64,000 nt of DNA from Caenorhabditis remanei (GCF_010183535.1 NC_071328.1:7502001-7566000); one strand, 5' to 3'; counted from the first letter of the stretch, positions 20,717 through 35,000 are shown. Program-made: numbers and translations. The notes: generated by a model from the letters alone, not told the origin.

Positions 20717-23700
20717 GTTTTGGTCTGAAACTCAAACGTCTTCCTTTTTTATTCAAGAAACGGGCATTTGAAGACTATTAAAAAGTTTCAAGAATTGGAA
20801 TTAAATATGGTGTAAGAAATCATACAGTAGCATGATAAAAATTATAGAAATATTTCATTTGTATTCGAAGTGTCCAGATGAACGAATACAATTGGACAAC
20901 GATCAGAACAAATAGAAACATTTATTGGCAAACGGAAAATGCGAAGATGGTTAAGAACTACTGTTAATCCTAGAAAAATCACATTGGATAAAAATACATC
21001 CTATTTTCATCGAACTTTAAAAACCATATCGACAACTACACAACTTCGAAATCAACTATAAAATCAACTATGGTCTACTGGACTCTACATGAACTTTCTA
21101 CAGTAACCAATCTTCATTTCATCCACTTGACAAAAACTGCTTTTTCCTCCTCCTCATATCATTTTTCTCACCATTATTCTACCGTCCGTCTGTGTGTTTT
21201 AGGTGTAAATAATCGCACTCTCCGCGCGGTCTCCCACCCGGTTTATTGGCTCTTTTTCTCACCTCACTTCTTATTTTCCCTCCCCTCTTTTTCTCTGTTA
21301 TCACTATAATTTAATTAATATTTGTATTGAATCGTAATACATTTATATAACAAGACGAATAGTAGTTTCTTCAAATTACATCCATTTCAGTCACTCAACT
21401 CTCATGAATTATTCAACATTTTTCTGAGAAAAATACGAAGAATTTTTAAACGAATTGTTTAGAGAAAAGAAGCTTTTCTTCTTGTTTTCTTGAGAATTCC
21501 AAGCAGAACTTGTACTAATTTTGGTCCAAAATTCAAAGTGTTCCTCGTGGGAAAGTCATGCATCAGCCGATATTGTCACGACCGATACAATGTTGTTTTG
21601 GAATTTTCGTTCACCTGTTTGGTTTCTGAACACTGTGAAACTTCGATTCCTTCTTTTTCTTTCTGATTTAGTTCATATTTTTGAATTCGAAAACAGTTTT
21701 TATGAGTTTCTGAATTCTGTAGTTTTTGGATTCCAAAATATCGTCTCCATGTAGATTCAACTGTTTTTACAGAACATGCTTTTCCAGACGTCGTAAATTG
21801 AAACAGTTGTGAGATCTGAACCTTACAAACCTAATTAGAACACAAGAATCTTGAAATACAGTCCAGACTTTACGTTTACTTCGAAATTTTTAAAATTTCG
21901 AGGAGAATAGGATGTTCTATTTTTGATCGGCAACGTTTCTATGCGAGTGCGTGATTATTTTCAGTTTGTTTTGTTTTTATAGGAGCTGTGATTACTGTAA
22001 GGCTGAGTCCGCTCTCTGCACTTTTTATCAGAAACTTGGACCTTGTTTTCTTCGACGATCCAATATGAACTTCAAATTTTGAAATTTTTTCATCCGAAAA
22101 ACAAAACAAAGACAAACTGTTTATGATCCATCTCCTCATCCCAAAACAATCATCTTCTCTTCCTTTTCTCCCTGAAAAAAACGACCAGTTTTGTTTTCTC
22201 CTTCTCCCTTTTATCTTCATTCATCTCTCACTTTCCACTTCTTCTAAACCACTTTTGCCAATTAGTTATGTCTTTTTTCATCTGTAACCATTTTTCTTGT
22301 CAAAAAAAAGTGAAAAAATGAGGAAAACTTTTAGTTGTTGTAGTGGTAAAGGAAAGGAAAAGAATAAGAAACAATCGAAATTTGTGAGGCGTGAACTACA
22401 GAAATTCTGCCCCGTGTTTTTGCATCGTTTCACACCCTTACAAATATATCGTTTTCCTTCTTTTTCCATGTTTTGATCATGTGTCTTTAACTGTACTGTA
22501 GCTATTCTTTTCTTGGAAATTCGCTTTATCAAACATAATATGTTATTCCTATTTAAAATATTATTATTTGGATGTCTGATTTCCAAAGCTTTGCTTCCTA
22601 AACTTCTGAAACTCTTCACTCTCATAGCTTCTCCTTTTCCCGTTTTCTCTTCCAACCCAATCCATCTCAATTTTTGAATCAAAAGCAATACTATAACTGC
22701 ATGTGTTAATAAATCTCTTTACATTCAATTACCTCTATAATGTCACCAATTCTCTATTAACATTTCCAAGCTCTTCGATTAAATCCAAAAATGACCGTTC
22801 CCATACCACTGTATCTACCTCATTACTTCCTATCGTTCCGCCTTGTTCTTCTCACTAACTACTCGTAGAAATGGATATATGCAATAGAGTGCAAACAACT
22901 TCTTCTCCTCTTTCTCCTCACTATCAGTATATAATTTGAAGGGAGAACTATTTGCCAACCTCTCTCTATTTCTCACTTTCCGCGCGGAGTCTCCCCCGAG
23001 AGTGAAACAGAGAGCCAGATATCCCATATCATTTCTGTCGTATTTCTTTTGAGTTTTGATCCAATTCAATGAAACATTCCGGAATCAAACGAGTCTTTTG
23101 TTTCTTTTCGTTTCGAGGTGATCAGTTTGATCTGAAACCCCAGCACGGTTTTTATCCAGGAGAGCACCTTTTGTGATGCTATGGCTGCACCACATGGATT
23201 TCTAGCATCATTGATAAAATCAATCTCCAATCGTTTCAAAGTGCGTTTCTTTTTTCCGACTGGAATTCGTATCCATTGTCTGAAAGTGTTTTCATATCTT
23301 ATCCTCACGTGCTGCCTTTCCCCACTCGTTGAGAGCAGAAATGTGATGTGTAGGAGGAAGTTTTTATCGTTTTTCTCTGCAGAAAACAGACAGAATCTGT
23401 GGAATTCATGATCATGAGATCAAAAATAGCTCATGGAAGATTTCAACATTTTTCCCATTCTTTTGAAATTTTCCTACTGTATTTCGAGTAAGGAGAATGA
23501 AACCTTTCACAGGTACTGTAGAAGATCAGTTCTGTTTCTGTGTAGACCACAAGGTAGAGATCCAATTTTTCTTATTCACTCCTCTTTAGGAAGATGCAAC
23601 CTTGCCCGTTTTGTTGATGAATAACTTCCGTAGGGTCAAGGTGTCCCCCGCAGAGAATTTTCCATCTTTTTTGAATAGACTCTTCTGAGTTTCTTTTGTT

Positions 23701-25112
23701 TCTTGTCGAGGAATGGAGAAGAAGAAGATCAAAGAAGATTTCTAATGGAAATGGTCCAAAGAGTCTGTATTGTGTCATCAAGGTTACTGTCTGTCTGTCT
23801 GTGTGTCTGTCCGGATGTCCCAAAAGGATCCAAAGACTATTATCGAACGCAGTAGTTTTTCGACCAAGTGCATAAAACCCATTTCCATTCCCAAGCCAAT
23901 AATGTTTGTTCCTTACTCATGCATGACATTAGACATGTCCATCATGGTGACTAACAAGTTATAATTATGATTCGGTTCCTCCTCTCTTATTAAAAGGTTA
24001 CGATGATGAAGACTGTGTGTTGCAAATTATATGGAGGGAGGGCGTTAGGTCAAACGACGTAAATAACGGAAATAACAGGATTGCGTAATTTATGGAAAAC
24101 GAGGGAGCTGATTTATGAGAGTGATGATGACAGACACACAGACAGAAGTGATTTGGGAGGGCTTTATTAAATATTTGACGGGTCTCTGACACTTTTTTGC
24201 TCTTCGCATACACATTAGCTTACTCCTCTAAAACTAAAACTCATGGGTCGTGAGATATCCGAAGACACAGACATAAAGTCCACCTTAAATCATACACTAA
24301 CACAACTAGTCCCTTTAACTCAAAATGCTTTTGTTATCGGAGTACCTACTTTCCTAAACAATGGAACGGGTACCGTATTCTTCTGTCCTTTCATCTCATA
24401 CGTTCCGCTTGAGTACATTTTTATGTAATGGGAAGAAGTAACCTTTCTTCCCCATCTAAATTGGTTCAAGTCATTTCTAATTTCAACTTGAACTAATTTC
24501 CAGACCTTCTTTTCTTTCGAGAGATTCAATTAGATAATGACAACTATTTTATTCGTTGTCTGGCTTGTTCCATTCATATGTAACAATTGGAAAAAAAGTG
24601 TGATATACAGTATATATTAGTCACTTTTCTGAATAGTTTAGTTTCTTTCAAAGGTGTTCTATATTATTATGTTTTCATGAATTCATACTGTTGTTAGCTG
24701 GAACTTATGTACAGTTGTATGAGATCTCCCACATGATGATACTGTAAGCGAAGAAGATTTTCGAAAACTCTGATTGAGAGTAACGAGAAAAATAGAGATA
24801 CACTGAAGGTTTCATTTCCTTTTATAGATGCCATTGAAACCTTTTACACCCCACATCCATATGCAGCATATTGCTCGTAAATTAACACATCAAAAGGCGA
24901 GGTTTCTTTTTCGGTACCGCCTAAGCAGCAGCTCGTGAGAGCTTTCATCTTTATAGTTGTGCAACTGTAGATTCATCGTTGTAACCGTAGCAGATATTTG
25001 TGTTAGTCTATTATGCAATGCGGCGGGAGGGGTTCGACAGAGTCTGTATTTTTGATCAGATTTACCACACAAAGAACTCTAGCAACATTCCATCGTTAGT
25101 TGCCAGAATAAC

Positions 25113-25395
25113 GTCTGTTGGCATCTGTCTTCCTCAATTAAATAAACAATTACATAAGAACTTTAGTCGATAATTTACTGACAAGCTACTTCTGGTGTAT
25201 CTTAGTCGCACGAATCTATTATATCTTAAGAAATTTAGCATCTTTCGCCATGTTATTAGATCGTAAGTTAACTATTTTTGAAGTATTCTGAAAAACTGAG
25301 CAAGACTTCTGCTGTATATAACAATTCAGAATTCTCGAAGCCATCTGTTGGCATCTGTCCATTTCGATTACATAAACAATTACAACTTTCGAATG
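25113..25395 (+). repeat. Imperfect direct duplication of about 50 bp
   Basis: TCTGTTGGCATCTGTC begins both copies (25113 and 25344). The first continues with TTCCTCAATTAAATAAACAATTACAT, the second with CATTTCGATTACATAAACAATTACAA. The intervening 180 bp are unrelated to my eye. Confidence 0.6.
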
Positions 25396-25989
25396 AGTTC
25401 ATCTTAAGACAGTCTGTTCATGTCGGATTAAGGATTAAGCCACCCTCTATATCCCAATGCTGACCTCCTCCTTCCCCTTCTTTCAATCCCTTTGTGCTAC
25501 TTGCAACCCCCGACTGTCTTCTTCTGTGTCCGTGTTGGCCATCATCCAAGTCCCGCCCATTTTTTTCGGTCGACCGCCTGCCCCTTCTTCGACCAGCCGC
25601 CATCGCCTCGTTTCTGTTTCTCTCTTTTGGTTTTGTCCCTTTTCTCCTACTTCTTCGTTTTTCTCTTTTCAACAACGCCTGGGAACAAGACGACACATTA
25701 GATCCTCCTCCTCCTCTCATCATCGGCTTTTTCGACTAAGTGTTCTGTCTCTAAGAGAATTGGCCGGTGTGTGGTTTATTGGCTTTATGAGTGTAGATTT
25801 CTGACACTCTATCCTGTCTCGGAGGGTTGTGGCACAATTAGTATTAGACGGGTTTTCTTTGCTTCTGATGATGATGGCCGACGGTCAGGTAGTGGAATCT
25901 TTCAGTGGAGATTCTCCTTTCATTCTAGATTCACACTTTCGGAAATTTCCCACTTGTAATGGTCTGAGTTTTGACTTTTCTGAAATATG

Positions 25990-26700
25990 AGTTTTTACTA
26001 GAGTGTCGTCTCGCGAGAATCAGTTACAGCACTTTGCGAGAATTCCAGCTGAATCCAGCATCGTCTCGTTTCGTTCTGTCTCGTTTTGTCCAGCATAAAG
26101 TTCAGCATATTCTCGTTTAGCATAGTTCAGCAAAGTTCAGTTCAGCAAAAGTTCAGTTACAGCATATTCCAGCACGTTTCATTTATTTTTCATTCCCGCA
26201 TAATTTCATGCTGGACATTGCGAGAATTTCGCGAGACGAACGTGCCCATTCTTTCGTATAAAGAAATTTAATTTTGACGTTTCTAATCATTTTTTCATGC
26301 AAATTTTTACGAAATGAATGTTGAAAATAAAGCAAAATTGAAATTTTTAGAACCGTGACCTTCGAAAAAAGTTCAAAATGATTGATTCACAATGAAAGAT
26401 CACGGAAATAACACGTTAGCATAGATTTTTCTATTTTTCTCACAGAAAAATAATTCACGTTCATCTCGCGAGATTCTCGCAATGTCCAGCAAGAAATTAT
26501 GCGGGAATGAAAAATAAATGAAACGTGCTGGAATATGCTGTAACTGAACTTTTGCTGAACTGAACTTTGCTGAACTATGCTGAACGAGAATATGCTGAAC
26601 TTTATGCTGGACAAAACGAGACAGAGCAAAACGAGACGATTGCGAGAATATGCTGAAATCAGCTGGAATCGTCTCGCGATACGACACTCTAGTTTTTACT
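25990..26700. mobile_element. 691-bp foldback element with 10-bp target-site duplication (Mutator-like)
   Basis: The element spans 26000-26690, with ends AGAGTGTCGTCTCGCGAGA and the inverted match ending TCGCGATACGACACTCT. Arms are about 240 bp (26000-26244 and 26456-26690) and diverged but collinear. The arms are full of TTCAGCA/TGCTGAA iterations and CTCGCGAGA palindromes; the spacer is about 211 bp. AGTTTTTACT flanks both ends exactly (25990-25999 and 26691-26700). Long inverted ends plus a 9-11 bp duplication are the signature of Mutator-like elements. No transposase is present. Confidence 0.88.
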
Positions 26701-26863
26701 CAAAGTGTTCTGATATGAGCGGATACGTTGGGTTCGGTTTCTGAAATATACTGTAAGTCAGTGGTTTTTCAGTCACCAGAAGATGAAGTACAGTTGCTAA
26801 AGTTTTGAGGACTGTTAGTTGTTGTATACTTTTTATGGCTCCTTTTTTCAAAGAGCTAGCCGT

Positions 26864-26865
<2 letters not shown>

Positions 26866-26946
<81 letters not shown>
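26866..26946. repeat. TA dinucleotide microsatellite, about 81 bp
   Basis: An uninterrupted TATATA run of about 40 units. Its length is likely polymorphic and may be compressed or expanded in the assembly. Confidence 0.95.
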
Positions 26947-26948
<2 letters not shown>

Positions 26949-29091
26949 ATACTATATTCGGTAGGCTGTAAAACGCTTATCTCCCTGCCAAGTCAAGTGT
27001 ACCGCCTTTCTTTTTGAAGAAGTATACTGTTTCTCAGTTTGAGCGGTACCAAGTCCTTTGTCGTTTTATCATATCTTCAGTTTTCTAGAGGTTGTTAGTC
27101 ACACCACTCAAATTATTCAAGAAGCACTCCCTCACCATTTCTACGCAACACTTTTAGCATTACAACAGTTTTTGTACAGTTTCATTGTATAGCCGCCCAT
27201 TCCCATTCCCATTTAACCTTTTCACTTGGCTCGGTGCCAGGTCCTGCTCTAACTTTACACCAATATGATTCACTCACCACCCTCTTTCCCTTCAATCCCC
27301 CTTCTTCTCCGTTCCTTGGATTTATAATCAATTGTTACGCTTCTGCATCTCAAGATTCGAACCTTTCCAATTCACGGCTCACGGCTACAGTAGCTTCATC
27401 TTTACGATTTTCCATCTATAAGAAGTCAACATATTTCTATTTAGTTTGCGTTTTGATTAGTGGCATTGCATATCATCAGACTCATCGGACTTTTGCTAGA
27501 CCACCCATCTGCACCCTTTACCTTCTTGTTCTCGAACATATGTGCTAAAGGTCACTAGGCCAATATATAACTCTTATTGGGTTTGAAGGGTGTGGCTCCC
27601 GTTAGATATTGGTAAAGACTGGAGACGCAGATAGAATACAATTGGAGGAATGGTGAGGCGAAGGGGGACCGAGGCGCCAATGTGAGTGACCATTCATTCA
27701 TTGAGGACTGTCATTCTCTGCGTCTCCCGTACTTTTTGAAGGTCTTTCTCTTCTCGAGAATACTTTTTTTTGTCCTTCTGGGGTCTAAGTTTTCCGGCTA
27801 ACTAAAACAAACATACACTTTTATACTGTAGCTTTTTCGAATATTTGAATTCTCACTCTCTTCAACGTAATCCATATATTTGTCTGTTTTTAATATGAGA
27901 TATTGAACTTTGAATTAATCAGATGATTTTCGAAAATTTCCATCTTTGTCGAAATCTGTTCGTCTGTAATTCGCGATTTCCAAAGCTGTACCTTTTGATC
28001 TGGACGACCGTTTTCCGGTTGCCATCTAGCCATCAATTTAACGGTAGCTCTACCGAAAAGGTCTTCTATCTTATCACCCTATCACCCCGTCGTTTTTGCA
28101 GCCTTTTTTTATCATTAATCTTTTTATTCTCTGCGTCTCTCTCAACTCTCTCTCTCTCTCAACTCCTCTCTTTATCTCACTTTCAATTGCCATTAGACTA
28201 ACTGTTAATGTGTTCTCCCTTGTTTCTCTGTGTCTCTTCTATCTAGTGGGTCCACACCTAGCATCAGAAGTTAGTGTAATTTTACACAGACAACACACAC
28301 TTTTCAACATTTGCTACTGCTGCTACACACACATCTTCTGATTCTTCTTCATCGTCTTCTGTATCTCTGTGTCTCTATATCTCTTCTAATGATTCTCGAA
28401 TCATTTTTCTCATTTTTTCCCCGAAATTTTAATGATTTTAATCGACGCCATTGTGTGGGGTATCATGAAATTACTAAGAAAGCAAAAGTTTTTCGACTGA
28501 AGTTCAACTTATGTCATACTACTTCACTGGAGAATCGGAAGGTTTCTGATATAAAAACGCATTTTTCGGTTGATTTTTGAAGAAGTTAACTTTTCGACTC
28601 GTCACAGAGCTTGCAACACTTTTTTCAAGTATAGTATCAAATTTAAATGTATTTTTTTCTTTAAATTATATGATTCATCAAATAATCCCACTCTTTCTTA
28701 ATTAAAAGGAAGGAGTTCTATCCATGAAAAATACAGCTCAAAGTCTAAACTTTCGCCAAAGGTTACTGTATTATCAATAGAGCACGATTTCGTCGCTTTT
28801 CGGTGGCGATTTGAAATTTGATTTTCGTTGTTTACGGGATTTCAATTTTTCCTTTTTTCAGATTGTTTTCTCGGTTATTCCTCATATTTTTCCCTTTTAT
28901 GGTTATCTATCACGTCATTGTTATTTTTGCCCACCACCGTCGTATCGTCTGACAGTTTTCTTCCCACGCCTCCCTTCCTGTTTATGATTTTCGTTTCCGT
29001 CGCCGTTTTTATCGAACTTTTATTATCAGCACTTTTTTCTTAAAATCATCGATTTTTCATTACAGCCAACACAACTACCTCAATGCGATAA

Positions 29092-32000
29092 ATGCGGCAA
29101 ACACTTCTGATACTTCTATTTTTCCTCTTCAGGAATTCTGAAGCGGCGACGTCAGGCGTCGTCAATCTGAGGCCGAAACAGAATGTAAATTCTGGTGAGT
29201 CTTTTTTCAAAACTATCTGAATAGGTCGAATGTCCGAAAATCTAAAAATCTTTTTCAAAAATCAGTTTTTCACTTTTCAAAAAAAGATTCTGTCGCGTGG
29301 TTGTCGAAAACCGGGAAGCATCCCATCCACACTAATCAAATAGTGTCATTTTCTCCTGTAAAAGAAACAATACTCTGTTTCCCACACTATTACCTGTTCC
29401 ATATTTACTTCCACTCAGTTTCTCGGGCCTCGAGCGAAACGACAGTATATTGTTTGAGGGTTCGAGGTACCGTTGGACGGATTGTAAATATGCGTGTGTG
29501 TTCACAGAAGGTGAGATAAGCTGTTCTCTCCACACAAATGTGTTGTTGCCAGATGGAGTAGATATTGAAGAAGTTGATCAAGGACTTAGATTTGGCGGGG
29601 TGCGCGGTAGATCGAGACTTAAGATTTCGGACATTGGAAGAAGAGGAAAAGGGTCAACGGCTGAAAAGCTTGAGGAAAATATAAAAGGTCTCCAATACTT
29701 TATCTCATCTTTTTCATCTATATAGTTTCCGCACTATTGTCTCTTCATGAATCTCATAAATCTCAACAACTGAAATTTTGATATGTGAAAATTCAAAGTA
29801 CACATTATCCAGTTTTTTTTCTTTATCTAGAAGATGCACCTTTCCTTTTTGCTGATCGAAATAAAAGACTGCCCGCCCGTGAGCGGGTAAGGAGCGGGAA
29901 GGATCGTTTTTCATCCCATTGTATTTCAGGGTCAGCTCTCCTGACTCTCAGGAGTCGATCCGTCTTTTTTGTGCTGTCGGTGCGCAATTGAATAGTCACG
30001 GACGGTTTTTCGAATAGGAACACAGACAAATAGCTGAGTACAACGATTAAGTCTTACGGTATTCAAATGGGCACCACTACAAAACGTGAAAGTTGAGTTC
30101 TAATATCTCTCTCGATACATCCTTTCTAGCCTTTCCAATAGTCATGCAAACAATCTCATCAAGATTCTTGAACATTTGAACACATGGCATAAAAATTGCT
30201 CATTCAAATTGTTCAAATTGTGCTCTCTTTACAAATTCGCTTCCTCCATTAACGTCCATTTGTTGTGCAATCAAGCTCTCCGAGACTCGATTTCAACAGA
30301 CGGGAGCTCAATTTCCATCTCCATGACATATGGTATTGTGTCCCATTGCACACCTCCCTTCTGCACATGGATCATCCGGTTACGTTGTGTTCTTCTTGTG
30401 TACAACACAAACATGTACCGATCGTGTATTGTATTATTGTATTTCTCGCTGTCTCTTGACGGGCGACTCAAAAGAAATCTGAGCATGAAGAGGGTATTGG
30501 AAGAGGAAATGGAAATTATGCAGAAGATGGGGGAGGTTGCGTCATAAAATCTTGGACCACTCTAAGCACCTGCCATTGAGAAGGAAATATGAAGAATGGG
30601 TTAGAAGGGGCGACCCCTGATGATATTTATTTATGCAAAACAATCAATCATTATCCACAGGATATGAGGGTCATGTCAGTTTTTGACACCTTAAAATTCT
30701 GATGATTCTCAGTGGGAAGTCTTGGCTCCAGACTCAGCTCTTTCAATAGTATTTCCATTGATGGGTTCAAAAAAGGTATCAGTCTACAAACGTTATTCTG
30801 AACTTCGTTATTGAATGAATCTATTCGCTCAGTTTCCTCCTAATGTCATAGTGATTCAGAAGAAAACCACTAATTCAGTTATAGTGCCAAAGGGTGAATA
30901 CAATTTATTCATGGAACGCATTGCGAAATTTTCCACATTTTGGTGCCCTCTGGTTGATTGGGTTGCATCTGAATTAGAAGAAGACGAAATCATTTCTCAA
31001 GATTTCCGGCGATTTCACTACAATTGTGGTGACATCGAAATTAAAATTCTGGATATATTTCTGAAAGGGAAGGGCATCTAGGAAACCTTTCAGATACCTG
31101 GAGGCACAGACAGACTGTTCTTGAATACTCGGGCGGTACTTTTCAAAGCTATTTGTTCACTTTCAAACAACCCAACGAGTAATTTAAATGTCAAAAAGTA
31201 GGCTAATCCCCTCGCATATTCCCAGGTACTCTACTTGCCAATTTGACATGTTTTGTTTTCCTCTCGTTTTGACCGACCCACTTTTTTCGTTTCGGCGATA
31301 TTTTTTCTCTGAAGATTTTCGGGAGTTTTTTTGGATGTTCACCAGCATCAGCATGATCGAATCTTCGTATTCCGTTAGGTTTCACCCTCATCTTGACACA
31401 TCTTTTGAAGAGGAGGACAAGGACAATATGTTGGAGGACATGAAGAACACCGACCGCCTGTCTTCTGAAGACCTGAGAGGGATCCATCTGGAGATTCTAA
31501 ATCTTCAGAAAATACGTCATAGGAAAGATGAAAAGAGTTTATACGGAGAAGGGAGCGAGCAGAAGTTATGCAAATCAGTCACAACAATTTATCACACTTT
31601 ATTAGAAATCTGGTGTCATTCATTGCAATGAGAAGGACAAAATATGTATGTGTGATGACAAGACAATGATTGATTAGACATTGGGCGACACATAAATATT
31701 CAAAAAGACAGGTGCTTTTGTGTATATTTTGATGATTCCTCTCTCAGCATGGGGGTGTCAAATTCGTATCGTAGAGGATTCAGAAGCAAGTGTCACGTGT
31801 CACTCAATAACCATAATCCACGTGGCTTCTGCATTTGAACATCATACAGAGTTGTCAGTCAAAACGCTCTGTTATGTGGAGACCATTTGGAGTTGTAACT
31901 AGGATTGACACGTTGCATTCTAACTTAAGTACAATGTTTCAGCTGATTTCTATAAATTTCTGAACTTGAATGTTTCTAGAACGTCTTCTTCTTCTCCTTT

Positions 32001-35000
32001 GTCCACTTCTTGGTGTCATCGTCCTCGTTTTCCGCTCTTTCCTTCCTTTGGGAATAGGCGATTAGTGTAGAACACATAGTATATGATTGCGCGATTTCTT
32101 CCCGCCATCACAGATTCCCAAGGGAGAATCTCCACTCCTACAGCTTCTCCTTCTTCCAAACTTGTCATCTTTTTTCCGCATGCATAATCGTGTACTTTCG
32201 AATAGATCGGATAGAATGAAGGGATTCAGATGACATGAGGGAACGAAGGCAAGTGTCCGTGAAGAAAAAACACGACGGGAGTGACCTCTATATACCTAAA
32301 CGAATCATTTTTGGGTAATAAGCATTGCATGTTTCGTTTAGCATCGTCTCCTTTTTCCGTGTCCTTCAGAAATATATGTTCTTCTCCTCCTTCGTTGGAA
32401 GAGGGTGCCGACTCAGAAGAGAGAGAATCGTTTTCGGAAATGAGATGGGTTTGGGATGGTAAACGGGGAGGGGTGTTCGGTTACTCCCTTTGAAATAATG
32501 GGTTTGGTGCCGCCCGTCCGTGATTTAGACGAACTGAATTGACAAAAATAAAAGGAATGAGGAAAGAGGGAACCTGTTTTGTACTTCGAGTGAGAAATTT
32601 CAGAATCTTGAAAACAAAACCGACAGACAAGAAAGTATCAAAATCCTTATTTTCAGTTGGAATCGGCGATCGTTTCGGCGGAATCGGAACGAGTTCAGAT
32701 GAATCCGATCACTTCAAGCTGTTGGCTGCTGATGGTGATTCACTTCTTGTCGGAGCCAGGTAAGAGATTTTGTTTACTTCATTTCAATCTGTGACCACTT
32801 GACAATAACAAAGTTCTCGTTTCTAATTTGTAACCAGTTTCATTATTCGATGAGATTAAAATCAAAGCAAAACTTTTCTTCTCGCGTTTTGAGTTTTGAC
32901 ATTGACATTGTTTCGTTTATCTATCGTTTTTTAGATTACCATCTTTTTTTGTAAAACAGCAAATGGTCAATGTCCCGGAAGTAATATATTTTAGTGGGAA
33001 CGAGAAAATTGTGAAATTGTGAATGGGAAGGGAATCATGGACAAAGCATCAACTCACTTAAAAAACCTTTATGCAAAAAATCTGCAAAAAATAGTTTTTC
33101 AGAAATGCCGTCTACAATCTGTCACTATCTACACTATCTGTTAATCATGTAAGTTGCAGTTTGTTATTTTTAGTCCTTTGAAAAACCTTTTTTTCAGAAG
33201 ATCGACTGGAAGCCACCAGCAGAACACATCGAAGAATGCATTATGAAGGGGAAATCCAAGACAGATTGTCAAAATTATATTCGAGTTCTGGCACGGAAAT
33301 CAGCTGGAGTCTCTCTAGTCTGCGGAACTCATGCCTTCTCACCGAAATGTCGAGAATATACTGTAACCGATTACGGTATCAGGAACACACGACAATTCGA
33401 TGGACAAGGAATTTCACCGTATGATCCGAAACACAATTCAAGTGCATTGTATATACCGGGAACTAATCAATTGTATGCTGCAACTGTTACCGATTTTGTG
33501 GGAAATGATGCTTTGATTTATAGGTAAGTGATGAATACAATTATAAAATACAGTATGAAAGGCCAACATACATTTTCTATTCCCGTACTCCATTAATTAG
33601 TTTCTCGCCCTTTTCCTCTTATCTCATCTTATGTGACTAATGAATGGTACTTAACACTAACTTTTACCAAACGAAGAAATTATTGTTACAGAAAGACAAT
33701 CGACGAAACTGCCTCTACTAAATCGGCGAACATTCGAACACAAAGTTACGATGCGAGAGTGTTAAACGGTAAGTGTGAATTATTTAGTGATGTGGAAGTT
33801 AAGTGCATTCAAGAGGGAAATAGTAGGTAATCGGAGTAGTAACACTGTTCGATAGAGAAGTAGAAGTTAAAAAAGAATTCGGGGATCAAATCAATTGATG
33901 TAAATTTCTTCTTTTTTCAGCTCCAAACTTTGTTGCAACATTTGTTTATAAAGAGCATGTCTACTTCTGGTTCCGAGAAATCGCCAGTGAAGCAATCGAT
34001 AATAATGAGGAGTCACAGGTAAGGACGACAGCAATTAGGAATTCCCTCTAATCACCTTCTGGAGATTTTCAGATCTATGCTCGTGTCGCACGTGTGTGCA
34101 AAAATGACAAAGGAGGTGCTCGGCCAGCTAATGAAAGATGGACAACTTATTTAAAAGCAAGACTCAACTGCTCTCTGCCATCAGGATCTTCACCATTTTA
34201 TTTCAATGAGCTCAGTTAGTGAATGAATATTCAAAACTCGAGCCAACCATTTTTCTTTCCAGAAGCTGTCTCTGATCCGATCGATGCTGGAAATAACGAT
34301 CATGTTGTCTACACAGTGTTCTCTACTCCAGATTCTGATGTTCGAATGAGTGCTGTTTGCAAGTTTTCAATGAAGAAAATTCGAGAAGAATTCGATAATG
34401 GAACTTTCAAACATCAGAATAATGCTCAATCGATGTGGATGGCTTATAATCGAAACGAAGTTCCAAAGCCTCGTCCAGGATCGTGTACTCCAGATTCCAC
34501 AAAACTTCCAGAGAATACAGTGTCCTTCATTCTTCACCATCCACTTCTTCATCGTCCAATTTCTGCTGTGTCCGCTCCTTTACTCGTAGAAGGTGCAGAT
34601 AGAGCAGATTTGACACAAATTACTGTATTGCCACGTGTCAAAGCAGTCGGAGGTCATTCATACGATGTTCTTTTCATTGGAACATCCGATGGAAAAGTGT
34701 TGAAAGTGGTTGAAGTTGATGGAAATGCTACAGTAATCCAAGCAGCTATAGTTTTCCAAAAAGGAGTTCCTGTCGTGAATCTTCTGACAACTAAAGATAA
34801 TGTAGTCATTGTTTCATCAGATGAAATCGCTTCATTACCTGTACATAATTGTGCACAACAAACGAGCTGCTCAAAATGTGTTCAACTTCAAGATCCACAT
34901 TGTGCATGGGATTCAAGTATTGCAAGATGTGTTCACGGAGGATCCTGGACTGGCGATCAATATATTCAGAATATGGTATTCGGACAATCAGAACAATGCC

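Larger units (their letters stand above)
20717..29091. other. 8.4-kb gene-free region upstream of smp-1
   Basis: I find no supportable exon on either strand. Open frames here are short, lack family motifs and have simple composition. The region is pyrimidine-rich on the plus strand, notably at 21120-21310, 25450-25720 and 27230-28420. It contains a duplicated 50-bp block (25113 and 25343), a large foldback element (26000-26690), a TA repeat (26866-26946), a TCTG-type microsatellite (23786-23816), a CT run (28133-28165) and two TCCGCGCGG boxes (21223, 22978). Being upstream of a developmentally regulated semaphorin, it is likely its cis-regulatory domain, by inference. A TTACAG acceptor at 29065 precedes the smp-1 ATG. 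Confidence 0.5.

Noticed and set aside
25457..25804. Overlapping 69-115 codon frames in the same strand region upstream of smp-1
   Set aside because: All three plus-strand frames and one minus frame are open because the block is C/T-rich; this is an artefact of base composition.
26866..26946. TA repeat as an origin or regulatory site
   Set aside because: A pure dinucleotide microsatellite explains it; nothing around it supports more.
28984..29043. Short frame with a signal-peptide-like start (MIFVSVAVFIELLLSALFS) as the first smp-1 exon
   Set aside because: It stops in frame and has no donor in the right phase. The ATG at 29092 gives a leader that runs straight into a GTGAGT donor matching the next exon's phase.
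30815..31081. 88-codon frame in smp-1 intron 1
   Set aside because: No motif, no splice or start context and no sign of selection for coding that I can see.
31188..31631. 147-codon open frame inside smp-1 intron 1
   Set aside because: No recognisable motif, no splice or start context, mixed composition. A chance frame is the simpler reading.
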